Assembly (NCBI GenBank): GCA_948470475.1
Contig: OX419337.1
Coordinates: 6,075,574 to 6,139,573 of the forward strand
DNA from: Galaxea fascicularis
Taxonomy: Eukaryota > Cnidaria > Anthozoa > Scleractinia > Euphylliidae
Reading direction: 5' to 3'
Length of the DNA: 64,000 nucleotides
In this document: positions 49,019 through 61,539 of the stretch, piece after piece
Layout of the letters: every line of letters begins with the position of its first letter
Position numbering within the stretch: the first letter of the stretch is position 1
Notes under the pieces: model-generated
What the model was told of the DNA's origin: nothing
The model's database searches: none
Seen by the model: only the letters and a program-made list of their open reading frames with translations
Program-made: the position numbers and the translations under genes

Positions 49019-49173
49019 TAAACTTTGCCTATCATGTGTAAATGCTTCCAAGAACTCCCACAACATGATTTCTATTCTTATTTGAGCTGTGTGGAAGATT
49101 GTAGCGAAGTTGAAATTTGACCAAAACCCAAAGGGGGGACCACATGCTTTTGAGTCAAATTTTGAATTTGGCT
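49019..49173 (+). repeat. 155-bp monomer (21-bp deletion)
   Basis: Short unit with TGTGTGGAAG and GTAGCGAAG; the preceding unit carries AAATCTATCC and TTTTAGGAAAG. Its counterpart is at 59859. Confidence 0.9.
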
Positions 49174-49939
49174 TAAACTTTGCCTATTTCAAAAAGGAAC
49201 CTAGAAATCATGTGTAAATGTATCCAAGAACTCCCACAACATGATTTCTATTCTTCTTTGACCTGTGTGCAAGATTTTAGGAAAGTTGAAATTTTGACCA
49301 AAACCCAAAGGGGGGACCACATGCTTTTGAGTCAAATTTTGAATTTGGCTTAAACTTTGCCTATTTCAAAAAGGAACCTAGAAATCATGTGTAAATGCTT
49401 CCAAGAACTCCCACAACATGATTTCTATTCTTATTTGAGCTGTGTGCAAGATTTTAGCAAAGTTGAAATTTTGACCAAAACCCAAAGGCGGGACCACATG
49501 CTTTTGAGTCAAATTTTGAATTTGGCTTAAACTTTGCCTATTTCAAAAAGGAACCTAGAAATCATGTGTAAATGCTTCCAAGAACTCCCACAACATGATT
49601 TCTATTCTTATTTGAGCTGTGTGCAAGATTTTAGCAAAGTTGAAATTTTGACCAAAACCCAAAGGGGGGACCACATGCTTTTGAGTCAAATTTTGAATTT
49701 GGCTTAAACTTTGCCTATTTCAAAAAGGAACCTAGAAATCATGTCTAAATGCTTCCAAGAACTCCCACAACATGATTTCTATTCTTATTTGAGCTGTGTG
49801 CAAGATTTTAGCAAAGTTGAAATTTTGACCAAAACCCAAAGGGAGGACCACATGCTTTTGAGTCAAATTTTGAATTTGGCTTAAACTTTGCCTATTTCAA
49901 AAAGAAACCTAGAAATCATGTGTAAATGCTTCCAAGAAC
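49174..49939 (+). repeat. Full-length monomers
   Basis: Four to five units, with private TTCTTCTTTGACC (near 49252), AAAGGCGGGACC (near 49487) and AAAGAAACC (near 49903). No gene. Confidence 0.75.
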
Positions 49940-51490
49940 TCCCACAACATGATTTCTATTCTTATTTGAGCTGTGTGCAAGATTTTAGCAAAGTTGAAAT
50001 TTTGACCAAAACCCAAAGGGGGGACCACATGCTTTTCAGTCAAATTTTGAATTTGGCTTAAACTTTGCCTATTTCAAAAAGGAACCTAGAAATCAAGTCT
50101 AAATGTATCCAAGAACTCCCACAACATGATTTCTATTCTTATTTGAGCTGTGTGCAAGATTTTAGCAAAGTTGAAATTTGGACCAAAACCCAAAGGGGGG
50201 ACCACATGCTTTTGAGTCAAATTTTGAATTTGGCTTAAACTTTGCCTGTTTCAAAAAGGAACCTAGAAATCATGTGTAAATACCTTCCAAAAACTCCCAC
50301 AACATGATTTCTATTCTTATTTGAGCTGTGTGCAAGATTTTAGCAAAGTTGAAATTTTGACCAAAACCCAAAGAGGGGACCACATGCTTTTAAGTCAAAT
50401 TTTGAATTTGGCTTAAACTTTGCCTATTTCAAAAAGGAACCTAGAAATCATGTGTAAATGCTTCCAAGAACTCCCACAACATGATTCCTATTCTTATTTG
50501 AGCTGTGTGCAAGATTGTAGCAAAGTTGAAATTTGGACCAAAACCCAAAGGGGGGACCACATGCTTTTGAGTCAAATTTTGAATTTGGCTTAAACTTTGC
50601 CTATTTCAAAAAGGAACCTAGAAATCATGTGTAAATGCTTCCAACAACTCCCACAACATGATTTCTACTCTTATTTGAGCTGTGTGCAAGATTGTAGCAA
50701 AGTTGAAATTTTGACCAAACCCAAAGGGGGGACCACATGCTTTTCAGTCAAATTTTGAATTTGGCTTAAACTTTGCCTATTTCAAAAAGGAACCTAGAAA
50801 TCATGTCTAAATGTATCCAAGAACTCCCACAACATGATTTCTATTCTTATTTGAGCTGTGTGCAAGATTTTAGCAAAGTTGAAATTTTGACCAAAACCCA
50901 AAGGGGGGACCACATGCTTTTCAGTCAAATTTTGAATTTGGCTTAAACTTTGCCTATTTCAAAAAGGAACCTAGAAATCAAGTCTAAATGTATCCAAGAA
51001 CTCCCACAACATGATTTCTATTCTTATTTGAGCTGTGTGCAAGATTTTAGCAAAGTTGAAATTTTGACCAAAACCCAAAGGGGGGACCACATGCTTTTGA
51101 GTCAAATTTTGAATTTGGCTTAAACTTTGCCTATTTCAAAAAGGAACCTAGAAATCATGTGTAAATACCTTCCAAAAACTCCCACAACATGATTTCTATT
51201 CTTATTTGAGCTGTGTGCAAGATTTTAGCAAAGTTGAAATTTTGACCAAAACCCAAAGAGGGGACCACATGCTTTTAAGTCAAATTTTGAATTTGGCTTA
51301 AACTTTGCCTATTTCAAAAAGGAACCTAGAAATCATGTGTAAATCCTTCCAAGAACTCCCACAACATGATTTCTATTCTTATTTGAGCTGTGTGCAAGAT
51401 TGTAGCAAAGTTGAAATTTGGACCAAAACCCAAAGAGGGGACCACATGCTTTTGAGTCAAATTTTGAATTTGGCTTAAACTTTGCCTATT
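49940..51490 (+). repeat. 5-monomer repeat (885 bp), nearly two copies; counterpart of 31.4-32.9 kb
   Basis: AAATACCTTCC occurs at 50278 and 51163, 885 bp apart (one A is missing in GACCAAACCC near 50715). The flanking order (AATCAAGTC, AAAGAGGGG, TTTTAAGTC, CCAACAACTC with TCTACTC) matches 31360-32900 at an offset of 18,583 bp, so the pair was doubled before the long-range copying. Confidence 0.82.
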
Positions 51491-52713
51491 TCAAAAAGGA
51501 ACCTAGAAATCATGTGTAAATGCTTCCAAGAACTCCCACAACATGATTTCTATTCTTATTTGAGCTGTGTGCAAGATTTTAGCAAAGTTGAAATTTTGAC
51601 CAAAACCCAAAGGGGGGACCACATGCTTTTGAGTCAAATTTTGAATTTGGCTTAAACTTTGCCTATTTCAAAAAGGAACCTAGAAATCATGTCTAAATGC
51701 TTCCAAGAACTCCCACAACATGATTTCTATTCTTATTTGAGCTGTGTGCAAGATTGTAGCAAAGTTGAAATTTGGACCAAAACCCAAAGGGGGGACCACA
51801 TGCTTTTGAGTCAAATTTTGAATTTGGCTTAAACTTTGCCTATTTCAAAAAGGAACCTAGAAATCATGTGTAAATGCTTCCAAGAACTCCCACAACATGA
51901 TTTCTAGTCTTATTTGAGCTGTGTGCAAGATTTTAGCAAAGTTGAAATTTGGACCAAAACCCAAAGGGGGGACCACATGCTTTTGAGTCAAATTTTGAAT
52001 TTGGCTTAAACTTTGCCTATTTCAAAAAGGAACCTAGAAATCATGTGTAAATGCTTCCAAGAACTCCCACAACATGATTTCTATTCTTATTTGAGCTGTG
52101 TGCAAGATTTTAGCAAAGTTGAAATTTTGACCAAAACCCAAAGGGGGGACCACATGCTTTTGAGTCAAATTTTGAATTTGGCTTAAACTTTGCCTATTTC
52201 AAAAAGGAACCTAGAAATCATGTCTAAATGCTTCCAAGAACTCCCACAACATGATTTCTATTCTTATTTGAGCTGTGTGCAAGATTTTAGCAAAGTTGAA
52301 ATTTTGACCAAAACCCAAAGGGGGGACCACATGCTTTTGAGTCAAATTTTGAATTTGGCTTAAACTTTGCCTATTTTAAAAAGGAACCTAGAAATCATGT
52401 GTAAATGCTTCCAAGAACTCCCACAACATGATTTCTATTCTTGTTTGAGCTGTGTGCAAGATTGTAGCAAAGTTGAAATTTTGACCAAAACTCAAAGGGG
52501 GGACCACATGCTTTTGAGTCAAATTTTGAATTTGGCTTAAAATTTGCCTATTTCAAAAAGGAACCTAGAAATCATGTCTAAATGCTTCCAAGAACTCCCA
52601 CAACATGATTTCTATTCTTATTTGAGCTGTGTGCAAGATTTTAGCAAAGTTGAAATTTTGACCAAAACCCAAAGGGGGACCACATGCTTTTGAGTCAAAT
52701 TTTGAATTTGGCT
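51491..52713 (+). repeat. Full-length monomers
   Basis: Seven units matching the order near 32.9-33.6 kb (GAAATTTGGACC, TCTAGTC) and then a GTTTGAG-type unit near 52443. One unit starts TAAAATTTGCC (52539). No gene. Confidence 0.75.
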
Positions 52714-52845
52714 TAAACTTTGCCTATCATGTGTAAATGCTTCCAAGAACTCCATTTTTGACCAAATTTTTTGACCAATTTTTGAATTTTGACCAAAACC
52801 CAAAGGGGGGACCACATGCTTTTGAGTCAAATTTTGAATTTGGCT
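52714..52845 (+). repeat. 132-bp hybrid monomer, followed by a full-length unit
   Basis: Same context as in the 485-bp repeat at 23289: a five-G unit before and an ACTTCCACAAAAT unit after (here AAATAAGTTC). It is the only hybrid of this context outside 23-24 kb, so it links those two regions. Confidence 0.9.
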
Positions 52846-54289
52846 TAAACTTTGCCTATTTCAAAAAGGAACCTAGAAATCATGTGTAAATGTATCCAAG
52901 AACTTCCACAAAATAAGTTCTATTCTTATTTGACCTGTGTGCAAGATTTTAGCAAAGTTGAAATTTTGACCAAAACCCAAAGGGGGGACCACATGCTTTT
53001 GAGTCAAATTTTGAATTTGGCTTAAACTTTGCCTATTTCAAAAAGGAACCTAGAAATCATGTGTAAATGCTTCCAAGAACTCCCACAACATGATTTCTAT
53101 TCTTATTTGAGCTGTGTGCAAGATTTTAGCAAAGTTGAAATTTTGACCAAAACCCAAAGGGGGGACCACATGCTTTTGAGTCAAATTTTGAATTTGGCTT
53201 AAACTTTGCCTATTTCAAAAAGGAACCTAGAAATCATGTCTAAATGCTTCCAAGAACTCCCACAACATGATTTCTATTCTTATTTGAGCTGTGTGCAAGA
53301 TTTTAGCAAAGTTGAAATTTTGACCAAAACCCAAAGGGAGGACCACATGCTTTTGAGTCAAATTTTGAATTTGGCTTAAACTTTGCCTATTTCAAAAAGG
53401 AACCTAGAAATCATGTGTAAATGCTTCCAAGAACTCCCACAACATGATTTCTTTTCTTGTTTGAGCTGTGTGCAAGATTGTAGCAAAGTTGAAATTTTGA
53501 CCAAAACCCAAAGGGGGGACCACATGCTTTTGAGTCAAATTTTGAATTTGGCTTAAACTTTGCCTATTTCAAAAAGGAACCTAGAAATCATGTGTAAATG
53601 CTTCCAAGAACTCCCACAACATGATTTCTATTCTTATTTGAGTCGTGTGCAAGATTGTAGCAAAGTTGAAATTTTGACCAAAACCCAAAGGGGGGACCAC
53701 ATACTTTTGAGTCAAATTTTGAATTTGGCTTAAACTTTGCCTATTTCAAAAAGGAACCTAGAAATCATGTCTAAATGCTTCCAAAAACTCCCACAACATG
53801 ATTTCTATTCTTATTTTAGCTGTGTGCAAGATTGTAGCAAAGTTGAAATTTTGACCAAAACCCAAAGGGGGGACCACATGCTTTTGAGTCAAATTTTGAA
53901 TTTGGCTTAAACTTTGCCTATTTCAAAAAGGAACCTAGAAATCATGTGTAAATGCTTCCAAGAACTCCCACAACATGATTTCTATTCTTATTTGAGCTGT
54001 GTGCAAGATTTTAGCAAAGTTAAAATTTTGACCAAAATCCAAAGGGGGGACCACATGCTTTTGAGTCAAATTTTGAATTTGGCTTAAACTTTGCCTATTT
54101 CAAAAAGGAACCTAGAAATCATGTGTAAATGCTTCCAAGAACTCCCACAACATGATTTCTATTCTTATTTGAGCTGTGTGCAAGATTTTAGCAAAGTTGA
54201 AATTTTGACCAAAACCCAAAGGGGGGACCACATGCTTTTGAGTCAAATTTTGAATTTGGCTTAAACTTTGCCTATTTAAAAAAGGAACC
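52846..54289 (+). repeat. Full-length monomers, counterpart of 33.9-35.4 kb
   Basis: TTTTCTTGTTTG at 53452 and GTTAAAATTTTGACC at 54019 match 34671 and 35238 at 18,781 bp. One unit has ACATACTTTTG (near 53699). No gene. Confidence 0.78.
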
Positions 54290-55445
54290 TAGAAATCATG
54301 TCTAAATGCTTCCAAGAATTCCCACAACATGATTTCTCTTCTTATTTGACCTGTCTGCAAGATTTTAGCAAAGTTGAAATTTTGACCAAAACCCAAAGGG
54401 GGGACCACATGCTTTTGAGTCAAATTTTGAATTTGGCTTAAACTTTGCCTATTTCAAAAAGGAACGTAGAAATCATGTGTAAATGGATCCAAGAACTCCC
54501 ACAACATGATTTCTATTCGTATTTGAGCTGTGTGCAAGATTTTAGCAAAGTTGAAATTTTGACCAAAACCCAAAGGGAGGACCACATGCTTTTGAGTCAA
54601 ATTTTGAATTTGGCTTAAACTTTGTCTATTTCAAAAAGGAACCTAGAAATCATGTGTAAATGCTTCCAAGAACTTCCACAACAGGATTTCTAGTCTTATT
54701 TGAGCTGTGTGCAAGATTTTAGCAAAGTTGAAATTTTGACCAAAACCCAAAGGGGGGACCACATGCTTTTGAGTCCAATTTTGAATTTGGCTTAAACTTT
54801 GCCTATTTCAAAAAGGAACCTAGAAATCATGTGTAAATGCTTCCAAGAACTCCCACAACATGATTTCTATTCTTATTTGAGCTGTGTGCAAGATTTTAGC
54901 AAAGTTGAAATTTTGACCAAAACCCAAAGGGGGGACCACATGCTTTTGAGTCAAATTTTGAATTTGGCTTAAACTTTTTCTATTTCAAAAAGGAACCTAG
55001 AAATCATGTCTAAATGCTTCCAAGAACTCCCACAACATGATTTCTCTTCTTATTTGAGTCGTGTGCAAGATTGTAGCAAAGTTGAAATTTTGACCAAAAC
55101 CCAAAGGGGGGACCACATGCTTTTGAGTCAAATTTTGAATTTGGCTTAAACTTTGCCTATTTTAAAAAGGAACCTAGAAATCATGTGTAAATGCTTCCAA
55201 GAACTCCCACAACATGATTTCTATTCTTGTTTGAGCTGTGTGCAAGATTGTAGCAAAGTTGAAATTTTGACCAAAACTCAAAGGGGGGACCACATGCTTT
55301 TGAGTCAAATTTTGAATTTGGCTTAAACTTTGCCTATTTCAAAAAGTAACCTAGAAATCATGTCTAAATGCTTCCAAGAACTCCCACAACATGATTTCTA
55401 TTCTTATTTTAGCTGTGTGCAAGATTTTAGCAAAGTTGAAATTTT
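54290..55445 (+). repeat. Recurrent 8-monomer cassette, copy D
   Basis: Begins with the AGAATTCCC unit, here with GACCTGTCTGC. GGATCC is at 54485 with GGAACGTAG and TTCGTATTT in the same unit, and ACTTCCACAACAGG follows at about 54671 with GTCCAATTTTG but standard AAAGTTG. GGAACGTAG is shared with copy E, making D and E close relatives. Confidence 0.78.
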
Positions 55446-56459
55446 GACCAAAACCCAAAGGGGGGACCACATGCTTTTGAGTCAAATTTTGAATTTGGCT
55501 TAAACTTTGCCTATTTCAAAAAGGAACCTAGAAATCATGTCTAAATGCTTCCAAGAACTCCCACAACATGATTTCTATTCTTATTTGAGCTGTGTGCAAG
55601 ATTTTAGCAAAGTTGAAATTTTGACCAAAACCCAAAGGGGGGACCACATGCTTTTGAGTCAAATTTTGAATTTGGCTTAAACTTTGCCTATTTCAAAAAG
55701 GAACCTAGAAATCATGTCTAAATGCTTCCAAAAACTCCCACAACATGATTTCTATTCTTATTTGAGCTGTGTGCAAGATTTTAGCAAAGTTGAAATTTTG
55801 ACCAAAACCCAAAGGGGGGACCACATGCTTTTGAGTCAAATTTTGAATTTGGCTTAAACTTTGCCTATTTTAAAAAGGAACCTAGAAATCATGTGTAAAT
55901 GCTTCCAAGAACTCCCACCACATGATTTCTATTCTTATTTGAGCTGTGTGCAAGATTTTAGCAAAGTTAAAATTTTGACCAAAATCCAAAGGGGGGACCA
56001 CATGCTTTTGAGTCAAATTTTGAATTTGGCTTAAACTTTGCCTATTTCAAAAAGGAACCTAGAAATCATGTGTAAATGCTTCCAAGAACTCCCACAACAT
56101 GATTTCTATTCTTATTTGAGCTGTGTGCAAGATTTTAGCAAAGTTGAAATTTTGACCAAAACCCAAAGGGGGGACCACATGCTTTTGAGTCAAATTTTGA
56201 ATTTGGCTTAAACTTTGCCTATTTCAAAAAGGAACCTAGAAATGATGTCTAAATGCTTCCAAGAACTCCCACAACATGATTTCTATTCTTATTTGAGCTG
56301 TGTGCAAGATTTTAGCAAAGTTGAAATTTTGACCAAAACCCAAAGGGAGGACCACATGCTTTTGAGTCAAATTTTGAATTTGGCTTAAACTTTGCCTATT
56401 TCAAAAAGGAACCTAGAAATCATGTGTAAATGCTTCCAAGAACCCCCACAACATGATTT
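55446..56459 (+). repeat. Full-length monomers between cassettes D and E
   Basis: Six units, including a second GTTAAAATTTTGACC unit at 55966 (1,947 bp, eleven monomers, after the first) with CCCACCACATG, and an AAATGATGTC unit near 56241. No gene. Confidence 0.75.
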
Positions 56460-57765
56460 CTCTTCTTATTTCAGTCGTGTGCAAGATTGTAGCAAAGTTG
56501 AAATTTTGACCAAAACCCAAAGGGGGGACCACATGCTTTTGAGTCAAATTTTGAATTTGGCTTAAACTTTGCCTATTTAAAAAAGGAACCTAGAAATCAT
56601 GTCTAAATGCTTCCAAGAATTCCCACAACATGATTTCTCTTCTTATTTGAGTCGTGTGCAAGATTGTAGCAAAGTTGAAATTTTGACCAAAACCCAAAGG
56701 GGGGACCACATGCTTTTGAGTCAAATTTTGAATTTGGCTTAAACTTTGCCTATTTCAAAAAGGAACGTAGAAATCATGTGTAAATGGATCCAAGAACTCC
56801 CACAACATGATTTCTATTCTTATTTGAGCTGTGTGCAAGATTTTAGCAAAGTTGAAATTTTGACCAAAACCCAAAGGGAGGACCACATGCTTTTGAGTCA
56901 AATTTTGAATTTGGCTTAAACTTTGTCTATTTCAAAAAGGAACCTAGAAATCATGTGTAAATGCTTCCAAGAACTTCCACAACAGGATTTCTAGTCTTAT
57001 TTGAGCTGTGTGCAAGATTTTAGCAAAGTTGAAATTTTGACCAAAACCCAAAGGGGGGACCACATGCTTTTGAGTCCAATTTTGAATTTGGCTTAAACTT
57101 TGCCTATTTCAAAAAGGAACCTAGAAATCATGTGTAAATGCTTCCAAGAACTCCCACAACATGATTTCTATTCTTATTTGAGCTGTGTGCAAGATTTTAG
57201 CAAAGTAGAAATTTTGACCAAAACCCAAAGGGGGGACCACATGCTTTTGAGTCAAATTTTGAATTTGGCTTAAACTTTGCCTATTTCAAAAAGGAACCTA
57301 GAAATCATGTCTAAATGCTTCCAAGAACTCCCACAACATGATTTCTCTTCTTATTTGAGTCGTGTGCAAGATTGTAGCAAAGTTGAAATTTTGACCAAAA
57401 CCCAAAGGGGGGACCACATGCTTTTGAGTCAAATTTTGAATTTGGCTTAAACTTTGCCTATTTTAAAAAGGAACCTAGAAATCATGTGTAAATGCTTCCA
57501 AGAACTCCCACAACATGATTTCTATTCTTGTTTGAGCTGTGTGCAAGATTGTAGCAAAGTTGAAATTTTGACCAAAACTCAAAGGGGGGACCACATGCTT
57601 TTGAGTCAAATTTTGAATTTGGCTTAAACTTTGCCTATTTCAAAAAGTAACCTAGAAATCATGTGTAAATGCTTCCAAGAACTCCCACAACATGATTTCT
57701 ATTCTTATTTTAGCTGTGTGCAAGATTTTAGCAAAGTTGAAATTTTGACCAAAACCCAAAGGGGG
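56460..57765 (+). repeat. Recurrent 8-monomer cassette, copy E
   Basis: Complete order, from TTATTTCAGTCG (56467) to AAAAAGTAACC (57642). GGATCC at 56786 is 2,301 bp (13 x 177) after copy D. Private changes are AGAACCCCC (56442, in the unit leading in) and AAAGTAGAAA. The usual CTTTTTCTATT is CTTTGCCTATT here. Confidence 0.8.
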
Positions 57766-59394
57766 GACCACATGCTTTTGAGTCAAATTTTGAATTTGGC
57801 TTAAACTTTGCCTATTTCAAAAAGGAACCTAGAAATCATGTGTAAATGCTTCCAAGAACTCCCACAACATGATTTCTATTCTTATTTGAGCTGTGTGCAA
57901 GATTTTAGCAAAGTTGACATTTTGACCAAAACCCAAAGGGGGGACCACATGCTTTTGAGTCAAATTTTGAATTTGGCTTAAACTTTGCCTATTTTAAAAA
58001 GGAACCTAGAAATCATGTGTAAATGCTTCCAAGAACTCCCACAACATGATTTCTATTCTTGTTTGAGCTGTGTGCAAGATTGTAGCAAAGTTGAAATTTT
58101 GACCAAAACTCAAAGGGGGGACCACATGCTTTTAAGTCAAATTTTGAATTTGGCTTAAACTTTGCCTATTTCAAAAAGGAACCTAGAAATCATGTCTAAA
58201 TGCTTCCAAGAACTCCCACAACATGATTTCTATTTCTATTTTAGCTGTGTGCAAGATTTTAGCAAAGTTGAAATTTTGACCAAAACCCAAAGGGGGCACC
58301 AGATGCTTTTGAGTCAAATTTTGAATTTGGCTTAAACTTTGCCTATTTCAAAAAGGAACCTAGAAATCATGTGTAAATGCTTCCAAGAACTCCCACAACA
58401 TGATTTCTATTCTTATTTGAGCTGTGTGCAAGATTTTAGCAAAGTTGAAATTTTGACCAAAACCCAAAGGGGGGACCACATGCTTTTCAGTCAAATTTTG
58501 AATTTGGCTTAAACTTTGCCTATTTCAAAAAGGAACCTAGAAATCATGTCTAAATGCTTCCAAGAACTCCCACAACATGATTTCTATTCTTATTTGAGCT
58601 GTGTGCAAGATTTTAGCAAAGTTGAAATTTTGACCAAAACCCAAAGGGGGGACCACATGCTTTTGAGTCAAATTTTGAATTTGGCTTAAACTTTGCCTAT
58701 TTCAAAAAGGAACCTAGAAATCATGTGTAAATGGATCCAAGAACTCCCACAACATGATTTCTCTTCTTATTTGAGCTGTGTGCAAGATTTTAGCAAAGTT
58801 GAAATTTTGACCAAAACCCAAAGGGGGGACCACATGCTTTTGAGTCAAATTTTGAATTTGGCTTAAACTTTGCCTATTTCAAAAAGGAACCTAGAAATCA
58901 AGTCTAAATGGATCCAAGAACTCCCACAACATGATTTCTCTTCTTATTTGAGCTGTGTGCAAGATTTTAGCAAAGTTGAAATTTTGACCAAAACCCAAAG
59001 GGGGGACCACATGCTTTTGAGTCAAATTTTGAATTTGGCTTAAACTTTGCCTATTTTAAAAAGGAACCTAGAAATCATGTGTAAATGCTTCCAAGAACTC
59101 CCACAACATGATTTCTATTCTTGTTTGAGCTGTGTGCAAGATTGTAGCAAAGTTGAAATTTTGACCAAAACTCAAAGGGGGGACCACATGCTTTTGAGTC
59201 AAATTTTGAATTTGGCTTAAACTTTGCCTATTTTAAAAAGGAACCTAGAAATCATGTGTAAATGCTTCCAAGAACTCCCACAACATGATTTCTATTCTTA
59301 TTTGAGCTGTGTGCAAGATTGTAGCAAAGTTGAAATTTTGACCAAAACCCAAAGGGGGGACCACATGCTTTTGAGTCAAATTTTGAATTTGGCT
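57766..59394 (+). repeat. Full-length monomers between cassette E and the short-unit triplet
   Basis: Nine units, with GTTGACATTTTG near 57913, TATTTCTATTTTAG and GGGGGCACCAGATG near 58230-58305, AAGTCTAAATGGATCC near 58898 and two GTTTGAG-type units. The GGGGGCACC unit links this part to 41-43 kb. No gene. Confidence 0.75.
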
Positions 59395-59681
59395 TAAACT
59401 TTGCCTATCATGTGTAAATGCTTCCAAGAACTCCATTTTTGACCAAATTTTTTGACCAATTTTTGAATTTTGACCAAAACCCAAAGGGGGGACCACATGC
59501 TTTTTAGTCAAATTTTGAATTTGGCTTAAACTTTGCCTATCATGTGTAAATGCTTGCAAGAACTCCCACAACATGATTTCTATTCTTATTTGAGCTGTGT
59601 GGAAGATTGTAGCAAAGTTGAAATTTGACCAAAACCCAAAGGGGGGACCACATGCTTTTGAGTCAAATTTTGAATTTGGCT
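59395..59681 (+). repeat. Short-unit pair: 132-bp hybrid plus 155-bp monomer
   Basis: Hybrid 59395-59526, short unit 59527-59681 with GCTTGCAAG. Counterpart of 48555-48841 at 10,840 bp; the unit before it reads GAGCTG where the earlier one reads GACCTG. Confidence 0.9.
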
Positions 59682-59858
59682 TAAACTTTGCCTATTTCAA
59701 AAAGGAACCTAGAAATCATGTGTAAATCTATCCAAGAACTCCCACAACATGAGTTCTATTCTTATTTGACCTGTGTGCAAGATTTTAGGAAAGTTGAAAT
59801 TTTGACCAAAACCCAAAGGGAGGACCACATGCTTTTGAGTCAAATTTTGAATTTGGCT

Positions 59859-60013
59859 TAAACTTTGCCTATCATGTGTAAATGCTTCCAAGAACTCCCA
59901 CAACATGATTTCTATTCTTATTTGAGCTGTGTGGAAGATTGTAGCGAAGTTGAAATTTGACCAAAACCCAAAGGGGGGACCACATGCTTTTGAGTCAAAT
60001 TTTGAATTTGGCT
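59859..60013 (+). repeat. 155-bp monomer (21-bp deletion)
   Basis: Counterpart of 49019-49173, with GTAGCGAAG. The preceding unit has AAAGGGAGG instead of a six-G run. Confidence 0.9.
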
Positions 60014-60199
60014 TAAACTTTGCCTATTTCAAAAAGGAACCTAGAAATCATGTGTAAATGTATCCAAGAACTCCCACAACATGATTTCTATTCTTATTTG
60101 ACCTGTGTGCAAGATTTTAGGAAAGTTGAAATTTTGACCAAAACCCAAAGGGGGGACCACATGCTTTTGAGTCAAATTTTGAATTTGGCTTAAACTTTG
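60014..60199 (+). repeat. Full-length monomer between short units and cassette F
   Basis: A single AATGTATCC unit with GACCTG and TTTTAGGAAAG, equivalent to the one after 49173 but without its TTCTTCTTT change. Confidence 0.75.
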
Positions 60200-61252
60200 C
60201 CTATTTCAAAAAGGAACCTAGAAATCATGTGTAAATGGATCCAAGAACTCCCACAACATGATTTCTATTCTTATTTGAGCTGTGTGCAAGATTTTAGCAA
60301 AGTTGAAATTTTGACCAAAACCCAAAGGGAGGACCACATGCTTTTGAGTCAAATTTTGAATTTGGCTTAAACTTTGTCTATTTCAAAAAGGAACGTAGAA
60401 ATGATGTGTAAATGCTTCCAAGAACTTCCACAACAGGATTTCTAGTCTTATTTGAGCTGTGTGCAAGATTTTAGCAAAGTTGAAATTTTGACCAAAACCC
60501 AAAGGGGGGACCACATGCTTTTGAGTCCAATTTTGAATTTGGCTTAAACTTTGCCTATTTCAAAAAGGAACCTAGAAATCATGTGTAAATGCTTCCAAGA
60601 ACTCCCACAACATGATTTCTATTCTTATTTGAGCTGTGTGCAAGATTTTAGCAAAGTTGAAATTTTGACCAAAACCCAAAGGGGGGACCACATGCTTTTG
60701 AGTCAAATTTTGAATTTGGCTTAAACTTTTTCTATTTCAAAAAGGAACCTAGAAATCATGTCTAAATGCTTCCAAGAACTCCCACAACATGATTTCTCTT
60801 CTTATTTGAGTCGTGTGCAAGATTGTAGCAAAGTTGAAATTTTGACCAAAACCCAAAGGGGGGACCACATGCTTTTGAGTCAAATTTTGAATTTGGCTTA
60901 AACTTTGCCTATTTTAAAAAGGAACCTAGAAATCATGTGTAAATGCTTCCAAGAACTCCCACAACATGATTTCTATTCTTGTTTGAGCTGTGTGCAAGAT
61001 TGTAGCAAAGTTGAAATTTTGACCAAAACTCAAAGGGGGGACCACATGCTTTTGAGTCAAATTTTGAATTTGGCTTAAACTTTGCCTATTTCAAAAAGTA
61101 ACCTAGAAATCATGTCTAAATGCTTCCAAGAACTCCCACAACATGATTTCTATTCTTATTTGAGCTGTGTGCAAGATTTTAGCAAAGTTGAAATTTTGAC
61201 CAAAACCCAAAGGGGGGACCACATGCTTTTGAGTCAAATTTTGAATTTGGCT
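60200..61252 (+). repeat. Recurrent 8-monomer cassette, copy F (left part missing)
   Basis: GGATCC at 60237 lies 3,451 bp after copy E, which is twenty monomers less the 89 bp missing in the intervening short units. GGAACGTAG occurs with AAATGATG near 60392, one monomer later than in copies D and E. The AAAAAGTAACC unit leads straight into a hybrid monomer. Confidence 0.78.
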
Positions 61253-61539
61253 TAAACTTTGCCTATCATGTGTAAATGCTTCCGAGAACTCCATTTTTGA
61301 CCAAATTTTTTCACCAATTTTTGAATTTTGACCAAAACCCAAAGGGGGGACCACATGCTTTTGAGTCAAATTTTGAATTTGGCTTAAACTTTGCCTATCA
61401 TGTGTAAATGCTTCCAAGAACTCCCACAACATGATTTCTATTCTTATTTGAGCTGTGTGCAAGATTGTAGCAAAGTTGAAATTTGACCAAAACCCAAAGG
61501 GGGGACCACATGCTTTTGAGTGAAATTTTGAATTTGGCT
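61253..61539 (+). repeat. Short-unit pair: 132-bp hybrid plus 155-bp monomer
   Basis: Hybrid 61253-61384 with TCCGAGAAC and TTTTTTCACCAA, short unit 61385-61539 with AGTGAAATTTTG. The TCCGAGAAC change is shared only with the hybrid at 1772. A 119-codon minus-strand frame (61103-61462) crosses it. Confidence 0.9.
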
